Origin: Gordionus sp. m RMFG-2023
Taxonomy: Eukaryota > Nematomorpha > Gordioida > Chordodea > Parachordodidae
Direction: 5' to 3'
DNA: 64,000 nt
NCBI RefSeq assembly: GCF_954871325.1
Contig: NC_088779.1
Coordinates: forward strand, 25,344,869-25,408,868
Part shown: piece by piece, positions 59,701-64,000 of the stretch
How positions within the stretch are numbered: the stretch's first letter is position 1
How the letters are laid out: each line of letters opens with the position of its first letter
Program-made: the position numbers and the translations under genes
Notes under the pieces: generated by a model
Seen by the model: only the letters and a program-made list of their open reading frames with translations
What the model was told of the DNA's origin: nothing
The model's database searches: none

Positions 59701-62534
59701 ATTAGTTAAAGTTATTTTGTTATCACCTTCTAGAGTGTCCTAGGTCGATTTGAAAGAAATTACGAATAAAATACTAAAAATAACAATGCCACAATATACT
59801 TAAAACAAGCCAAAATAGGGTGTCTTAGCTCAAAAGATTTTAAATCAATTAAATGTCTAAATTAAGTCGAACCAGGACACAGCTACTAGTCTTACCGTTT
59901 ATTTTTACTTTTAAAAAAATATTGGGAGAAAATTTGTTTTTTATATATATAATTTCGTTTGTTTTAGAATTCTTTAAATTTTTATTTCTAGTTTATTATC
60001 ATATTTTATTTTAGAAGATGAATTAGGTGATAAATATTTATATACTATTTACAAAAAGTTGGTAACGCCTAAATTAAGTTAATGTTCGTTGATTTTTTTT
60101 TAAACAATTTACTGCATATTAAATTGCATTAAAAGAATTTTTACTTTTTAAAAAAACAAATTCCACCTGTTTAAAATGGCAGTCTCGTTTTTACATCCAA
60201 TTAACTCATTTTTAAAATTAAAAAAAAAAGTCTCAGACCATGGGACCCTCACAATGATCTTTATCAATACGAAAAGGCTTTCGAAATACTCACCAAAACC
60301 TTGCACAAACAACGTCCACTTCCTAAATTATCTCTTATTCAAACCGAAAGGAGTTATGTTAACGGGAAGGAAAAACTCGCTTATAGAACATCGAAACAAT
60401 TTTCCCGAAAAACCTTTTCGACCTCCAACGATAACTTCTTGACCGAGCAGGATGTCGCTTCGATTGATTATAGGTCCCCTGTTAAAAATCCTGGTGAGAA
60501 TATTTGTAGCTCTGTTTTTTAGTGTTTAACTATCAGAAAAAAAATATATGATTTATTAAAAAAATAACATATTTAAAACATTACATAAAAACTGTATTGA
60601 ATTTTTTTTTTAACAAAAGCGTATTAAAGCTGAAAAAAAACGGTTAATTTTTTTAAAAAAAAGGAAGATTCTTTGATAACTAAGTTCTAAGAATCTAAAA
60701 AACAAGAATAAACATCTTGAGCCATTTCCAGACAGTAAATTTTTTCCAAGAGATATTCTAGCATGTTTCCAGCAGATTTTTAAAATTTATTTCCAAACAA
60801 AAAGCTTATTTGTCGAATTAATTTTTTATAATTAACATCCCGGCCCGAGAAAAATAATTTCGGTTCGGGCTAGATCGGGCCTAATATTTTTTTAAAAAAT
60901 ATCGGGTCGCGTTACGTTGGAGTTAAATTTTTTAATATGATATTTCATTTTGTCAGATAAATAGATATATTTTAAAAATTCTTGCAAGAAACAAGAAGGC
61001 GCTAATATTTTTTTTACAATAAAAAAAAAAAATTTAAATAAATTTGAGCCAGGCCTAGCTTGGCTGATAAATTATATTTTTTAAATTCGGACCAGGCTTT
61101 TCGGGACAAATCAAAATAAAAAATTATTTCGAAACCGTGCTGGGTAGGATAAATTTTTTTTTAAAAATTTCGGGCCTGGCCGTGCTTGAAATGTTAGGCC
61201 CATTGCAGATCACTAATGTATAATACAAAAATAATTGACTATTATGTTAAATTCGACAACGACTAATTTTTTTACATTATACAAAAAAAAATAATAATTC
61301 CACAAATTAGTATCCTTTTATAACTTCAAGTTTCCATTTGAATTCATTTCTATTAACTAATTATTATTTATCGTGTTTTTAATACAAGAACTAGCGATAT
61401 ATATATTTGTTTTATAATTAGGTATTGATTGCATATATATATATACTGAAAGGTTATAAAAGTATTTATAATATTCAAATTTATATATCATTTTGAAATA
61501 TTAAAACTAAAATGCTTTAACATAAGATATTATGTTAACAATATTTAAATACAGATATGACAGTTTGGAAATTAATTTTTTAAAAAAATGCTGAATACAT
61601 GGCCTAGAAACCGCTTTAAAAGAAATTCTGGAAATCACCTTAGGCCTAGTGAAAGTTTATTTAAATCGAGATAAGGAAGGAAGATCGAATAGACGGAAAT
61701 TCTTCAAATTTATAAAACTAGGTTAAATTTGACTAATCGTGTGACATTTTTAGTCATTATTAAATGATAAAAATAATAAAAAATTATGTAATTTTTTAAA
61801 TTCCATTAATTATTACTTATAAAATAAAAACCTATATGAACCCGTTTAAACCTGTTTATCTAGTTCATAAAAGCTTTTAAAATTTCAGTTAGCTCTTCAA
61901 AAAAAAATTCAAAAATGTTTAGGTTAATTATAAAGGTTTTGGAGGTTCGGTTCGACACTCTGATTTATAGTATAATTACAAGGGTTATAAAAAATTAACA
62001 AAATAATTTTAAAAATATTTGATAGGACTTGTTTGTAAATGCGCGTAAGCGTATAAAATTTAGAGATAACATGGTGACTACCATTATTTATTATGAAATT
62101 GGCGGCACTCAGTCATCTCTTATATACTATTTTTAGACCACGTCAAAGTTTATAAAATGAACACGTGATTTGTCCCTTCATTTTTTTACCTATTTGCCAA
62201 ATTTTCTTAAATAAAATGATTTAATTTTATAAACTTTTTATAATTTAGAGAGAATAAATAAATTAAATTTTGAATTTTTAAAGCCCCAAATTTTGATTCG
62301 CCAAATCCTTCGAAATCTGGCACCGATAATAACGAAAATTCTATCAAAAAACGAATGGTGAATAAAAACGATGCCAGCGTGAACCGGAATTTATTGACTT
62401 CAAATATCTCAAATGCTAATGGCCATAAAACAGTATACAGAAGATTTTGGGAACGTCATAAAGAAGTGCTAATTGTCACTCTTTTATTTTCCATAAGCCA
62501 GATATTTATCGTATATTACCTAAAGAAACATTGA
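41561..62534 (+). CDS. OSBPL8: Oxysterol-binding protein-related protein, ORP5/ORP8 type (14 exons, 890 aa)
   Basis: Fourteen exons sum to 2673 nt in a consistent frame. Residues ~20-155 are the PH domain (SDWLKVRGSLKGWTKLFCVL, GFCFKIFNPLGESIW, CWMDAINLATKFSSLL). An acidic Ser-rich linker follows. The lipid-binding ORD begins around ENKSLIWALIKQ (~335) and has LPTFILEPRSFLDKL, KPYNPVLGE (~415), the hallmark EQVSHHPPISAF (444-455), MPYAHCKGIL and GHWDGKIFI, and ends with DLRPWDPHND. The final ~24 residues (VLIVTLLFSISQIFIVYYL) are a C-terminal membrane anchor. In ORP5/ORP8 proteins the PH domain binds plasma-membrane phosphoinositides, the tail sits in the ER, and the ORD exchanges phosphatidylserine for PI4P at ER-plasma membrane contacts. 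All PI4P-contacting motifs seen here are intact. Length equals human ORP8 (~889 aa), though that protein has more sequence before its PH domain, so upstream exons or a shorter N-terminus are possible. Confidence 0.96.
42212..42398. mobile_element. Palindromic MITE, GTGTTGTTAAACGG family
   Basis: Preceded by TA; begins GTGTTGCTAAACGGATCGAT and ends with ATCGATACGTTTAACAAC. The inner AGGCAAAAAAATATTACG and the right-half equivalent are inverted. Confidence 0.75.
43007..43160. mobile_element. Palindromic MITE, GTGTTGTTAAACGG family (partial)
   Basis: Left part GTATAGTTAAACGGGTAG and right part CTCGCGTAATATATTTTTTGG with AAAATATTAGGCTA; the outer right end is lost. Confidence 0.5.
44527..44649 (+). 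CDS. OSBPL8: ORP5/8 exon 2
   Basis: 41 codons between ttgtag and CCAAG|gtaaat. Encodes YGKWVGTILLSCCRLIER and GFCFKIFNPLGESIW, the middle strands of the PH domain. Confidence 0.93.
48144..48565. mobile_element. Palindromic MITE with a 193-bp tandem duplication
   Basis: A segment starting GAAAAATATCCAGCGATGCC occurs at 48144 and again at 48337, nearly identical. It includes the left flank and most of a palindromic MITE (CTTGTTAAACG, GGGAGATTTT, GAGGCGTGCGTTATATTATT). Only the second copy has the right terminus, ending CGAGCCTTTTTAACAACAC. Confidence 0.85.
50081..50246. mobile_element. Small MITE with TAGTCTTATTCAAAAA-type ends
   Basis: TAGTCTTATTCAAAAA at left and TTTTTGAATGGGCCTA at right are imperfect inverted repeats. 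Flanks ATGCTCAC and GTGCTCAC match 7 of 8, which suggests a hAT-type insertion. Confidence 0.65.
51159..51243 (+). CDS. OSBPL8: ORP5/8 exon 3
   Basis: Between aaaatag and GCAG|gttatt. Encodes GPKGENLGAITIPLPSSS and LIFRA, the ORP8-specific loop and strand of the PH domain. Confidence 0.93.
51244..52681. other. ORP intron 3
   Basis: 51830-52330 is less AT-rich than its surroundings and may be a worn transposon, but no family motif is readable. The rest is AT-rich. Confidence 0.4.
52682..52999 (+). CDS. OSBPL8: ORP5/8 exon 4
   Basis: Acceptor atattccag. Encodes CWMDAINLATKFSSLLMRS (the C-terminal PH helix), then a polar acidic linker. The donor is uncertain: CATG|gttttc (used here) and AGAG|gtcccg at 52962 are both phase 1 and both join correctly to exon 5. 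Confidence 0.85.
53165..53312 (-). repeat. tRNA-derived SINE-like repeat
   Basis: On the minus strand, GGGTGAGAGTACTGCAGATT followed ~35 nt later by a perfect polymerase III box B, GGTTCGATTCC, in a GGGG/CCCC stem, then CCAACCTCTTGGG. It does not fold as a complete tRNA (no matching acceptor stem), so a SINE head is more likely. Lies in ORP intron 4. Confidence 0.5.
53599..53942 (+). CDS. OSBPL8: ORP5/8 exon 5
   Basis: Between tcaaccag and AAGCAG|gtaaaa. A Ser/Thr- and Glu-rich linker ends in ENKSLIWALIKQ, the entry to the lipid-binding domain. Confidence 0.93.
54457..54569 (+). CDS. OSBPL8: ORP5/8 exon 6
   Basis: Between aaactag and GCTCA|gtaagt (phase 2). Encodes KPGMDLSKVTLPTF and ILEPRSFLDKLTDYYYH, the lid and first strand of the ORD that contact the bound lipid. 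Confidence 0.94.
54849..54930 (+). CDS. OSBPL8: ORP5/8 exon 7
   Basis: Between atatcacag and CCTAAA|gtatta. Encodes MSDPYSRIKIV and KWYMSGFYKKPK. Too short to be noticed as an open frame. Confidence 0.94.
55062..57163 (+). mobile_element. hAT transposon (2102 bp) with exact 8-bp target-site duplication
   Basis: Inverted ends CAGAGACCTGCA (55062-55073) and TGCAGGTCTCTG (57152-57163), flanked by ATAATTAT on both sides (55054-55061 and 57164-57171). GGGCCGGGCC blocks sit inside both ends, inverted. Inserted in ORP intron 7, same orientation as the gene. Contains a partial transposase. Confidence 0.95.
55467..56362 (+). pseudogene. hAT transposase C-terminal remnant (Ac/Tam3 type)
   Basis: Two open segments in different frames. 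55467-55691 has ILVGHLKQSN and IEVRWNSKYNML. 55847-56362 has LLEWWAAHQSEFPILAKLA, IPASSASCERNFSITRIL and EKVDMLLFLHDNL, the hAT dimerisation domain. The N-terminal BED finger and first catalytic Asp region are missing, and a frameshift separates the two parts. Confidence 0.9.
57369..57467 (+). CDS. OSBPL8: ORP5/8 exon 8
   Basis: Between atgtaag and GAACAG|gtatac. Encodes GLKKPYNPVLGEVFRC and FYMAEQ. KPYNPVLGE is a PI4P-binding signature of ORP proteins. Confidence 0.95.
57566..57662 (+). CDS. OSBPL8: ORP5/8 exon 9
   Basis: Between tttttcag and TATG|gttttt. Encodes VSHHPPISAFYVTNRKDG and ISGAIL; with the end of exon 8 it completes the OSBP fingerprint EQVSHHPP, whose two histidines hold the PI4P phosphate. 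Confidence 0.96.
57698..57884. mobile_element. Palindromic MITE, GTGTTGTTAAACGG family
   Basis: Flanked by TA on both sides; begins GTGTTGTTAAAAAGCCCGAT and ends AATCGGCTCAAATCGGG with AATAACAC. Centre GGAGATTTTGCTCATAGATG. Starts 35 bp after the donor of ORP exon 9. Confidence 0.8.
58108..58304 (+). CDS. OSBPL8: ORP5/8 exon 10
   Basis: Between aaataag and CTCAAA|gtattt. Encodes NSISAILDGSAKITLL, MPYAHCKGILMG, LTMELGGKVSITC and LEFKLK, consecutive strands of the ORD barrel. Confidence 0.95.
58305..58925. other. ORP intron 10
   Basis: AT-rich; nothing recognised. Confidence 0.5.
58926..59054 (+). CDS. OSBPL8: ORP5/8 exon 11
   Basis: Between aatttcag and AATGAG|gtatat. Encodes ITGRIKFGENNTLAKI and GHWDGKIFI, the final barrel strands. 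Confidence 0.95.
59167..59567 (+). CDS. OSBPL8: ORP5/8 exon 12
   Basis: Between tataaaag and TGCGA|gtaatg (phase 2). Encodes SVFWDATN, FESALLWSGVSQALLDED, an Ala/Gln-rich helix (TAIETAQREK) and GDWIYKYC. Matches the lever-helix part of the ORD. Confidence 0.94.
59568..60230. other. ORP intron 12
   Basis: AT-rich; nothing recognised. Confidence 0.5.
60231..60493 (+). CDS. OSBPL8: ORP5/8 exon 13
   Basis: Acceptor aaaaaaag and donor CCTG|gtgaga. Starts by completing DLRPWDPHNDLYQYEKAF, the conserved end of the ORD, then a basic polar tail. Confidence 0.93.
60494..62283. other. ORP intron 13
   Basis: Contains a GC-rich transposon fragment at ~60838-61217 (CCCGGCCCGAG, GGGCCTGGCCG), then AT-rich sequence without exons. 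Confidence 0.5.
60838..61217. mobile_element. hAT MITE fragment, GGGCCGGG type
   Basis: GC-rich blocks CCCGGCCCGAG at left and GGGCCTGGCCG at right, with right terminus GGCCCATTGCAGATCACTA. That terminus in reverse resembles the start of the fragment at 2480. Left terminus not identified. Confidence 0.4.
62284..62534 (+). CDS. OSBPL8: ORP5/8 exon 14 (terminal)
   Basis: Acceptor tttttaaag. A polar Asn/Ser-rich stretch ends in a predicted membrane segment, VLIVTLLFSISQIFIVYYL, with three basic residues (KKH end) and TGA. This tail anchor is diagnostic of the ORP5/ORP8 branch. Confidence 0.94.
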
Positions 62535-64000
62535 AATTTTTCTTTCTCTTTTATTAGCCTTGAACTTTCATGAGTTTATAACAATATATTTAAATTATAT
62601 TTTTAGAATTTTCTTCTTTTTTTTTGAATATTCTCTTAGAAACCAAATTGATGGAATTATGAGTTATATATTACGATTACTAGCAAAATTTTATTTTAAT
62701 TTACATTTGAAAATTATATAATTATTAAACTGGTATCTTAATAATAAATCTTCAGAGTGGTTTTTTTCTTCTTATGACAAATCTTTTCAAGCAAATTTTT
62801 TATCCATCCACCTGCTTTTAGGAAATGGGACTTAAATTGTGAACAAGATAACCTCACATTAATCATCAATGTTTAATATACTCACGTATCACTTTTTTTG
62901 AAATGTATCTTTAATTCGTTTATTATTTTTAAACATATTATATCTTTAAAAAAAATATTATTTATAAATAGTGCAATTTTTAGTTTTAAGTTATTGCTAT
63001 AAATCGTCAATTTAATTATTTTTATTTCATTTGCTAAATATAAACTAGAAAATTTATATTCAATCATTATTAAATTGCTATTTTTTTGAAAAAAATGCAT
63101 ATAAATAATATTTCGAAAATATAATATGCACATAGATTTTCATTTATTTAATTTTATAAAATGATAAGTTTTTTTTTGAATAATTTTTTTTATATATATA
63201 AATATAACTATATTTATTATTATTATTTATATTAAATAATTGGATGACATTTAATTTAATATTTAAAACTTATAATATAATATTATAATTTGTATTGAAA
63301 AGATATTTATATTCATTTATCTAACATCATATTTACATGTGTACAGTTATTAAAGTTGAACCTTTGATTTTAAGCTTAAACGAACGGATCGAATCTCGAT
63401 AGATAGGGAATTATTTTTTGCATTGAATTGAATTGTATCTATAATGTTACGGGTTTATGCCACGCAATCTGAGCCCGGAAGTTTAGAGGAGTATTGCGGA
63501 CTTTTATTGGCTTATCAAGTCGCACCAGACCTAAGGTTTGATTTTGTTTCGTTTGGCTAATCATTCTGTTTGCTTGATTTTGTTGACAAAACGATGAGAA
63601 AACATAACGAAGCCATTGCAAAACGAGGAAATTGTATTTTTTTTTCTACTCATTTTTAAGTACTTTACTATTTAAAAAAATAATTAACGTAATTTTTCCC
63701 ACTTTTTATCTAATATACATTTTTAACCCGTTTTAATCATTTTTTAGCTTTTTCTCTCATTTCCTTCTATTTTTGAAATTTTTCCGCTTATTATATTTAT
63801 AAATTAAATTTAACTTTTTTTTAAACCTTCATACATTATATATTTTTTCTAACCATTTTTGAGTGTTTTATAATTTTTTTAAAATCTAATTATGTCTTTC
63901 AGAATTTTACTAATGAATTCTTTTTAGTTGCATTTTATTATTTAAATCTGACCGACCCAGTTTATTTTTGCTTTCCTCGTGGTAATCAATAAAAATAGCT
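62535..64000. other. 3' flank of the ORP gene
   Basis: AT-rich. A less AT-rich patch at 63360-63620 has a 60-codon open frame on the minus strand without family features; it could be the edge of a neighbouring gene but I cannot support that. Confidence 0.35.
62743..62748 (+). terminator. Candidate polyadenylation signal of the ORP gene
   Basis: AATAAA, 209 nt after the stop codon, the first such hexamer I noticed downstream. Weak evidence in AT-rich DNA. Confidence 0.3.

Noticed and set aside
63439-63621. Minus-strand 60-codon open frame as the first exon of a next gene
   Set aside because: Composition is suggestive, but no motif or splice evidence supports it.

Overview
This is a stretch of animal nuclear DNA, very A+T-rich (roughly three quarters by eye). 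It carries three multi-exon genes, all on the plus strand, embedded in a dense bed of transposons. The genes have GT-AG introns from 45 bp to 14 kb and metazoan domain architectures: an ankyrin protein, a DEPDC7-type protein, and an ORP5/ORP8-type lipid-transfer protein. DNA transposons (hAT, pogo/Tigger, foldback and palindromic MITEs) and a non-LTR retrotransposon fill the introns. I cannot name the species; an AT-rich invertebrate fits best.

Region 1 (1-21178): a 580-codon ankyrin-repeat gene in three exons, resembling ANKRD34. Its first intron holds a TTCC microsatellite of about 210 bp and a small hAT MITE. Its 14-kb second intron holds a LINE remnant (minus strand), several palindromic MITEs, and a pogo/Tigger-like element split by a 2.5-kb hAT element with an exact 8-bp target-site duplication.

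Region 2 (21322-30843): a 597-codon DEPDC7-like gene in six exons, starting only 143 bp after the ankyrin stop codon. Its 6.2-kb second intron contains a 1765-bp foldback element made of inverted arrays of about 150-bp units, again with a perfect 8-bp target-site duplication.

Region 3 (30844-41560): intergenic. The main feature is a hAT MITE interrupted by a second hAT-ended element of 3.4 kb. That inner element carries three copies of a roughly 300-bp poly-C-headed repeat and a cluster of short exon-like modules of unknown meaning.

Region 4 (41561-62534): an oxysterol-binding-protein-related gene (ORP5/ORP8 type) in 14 exons and 890 codons, with PH domain, complete sterol/PI4P/PS-binding domain and C-terminal membrane anchor. 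Its introns hold a 2.1-kb hAT element with transposase remnants, a tRNA-derived SINE-like repeat and more MITEs.

Every splice junction proposed for the three genes keeps the reading frame, and the second and third genes can be followed domain by domain. All three predicted start codons lie 20-30 nt after an ATATTYTAG acceptor-like sequence, and two of the genes are very close together. This raises the possibility of spliced-leader trans-splicing and an operon. All transposase and reverse-transcriptase genes seen here are broken.
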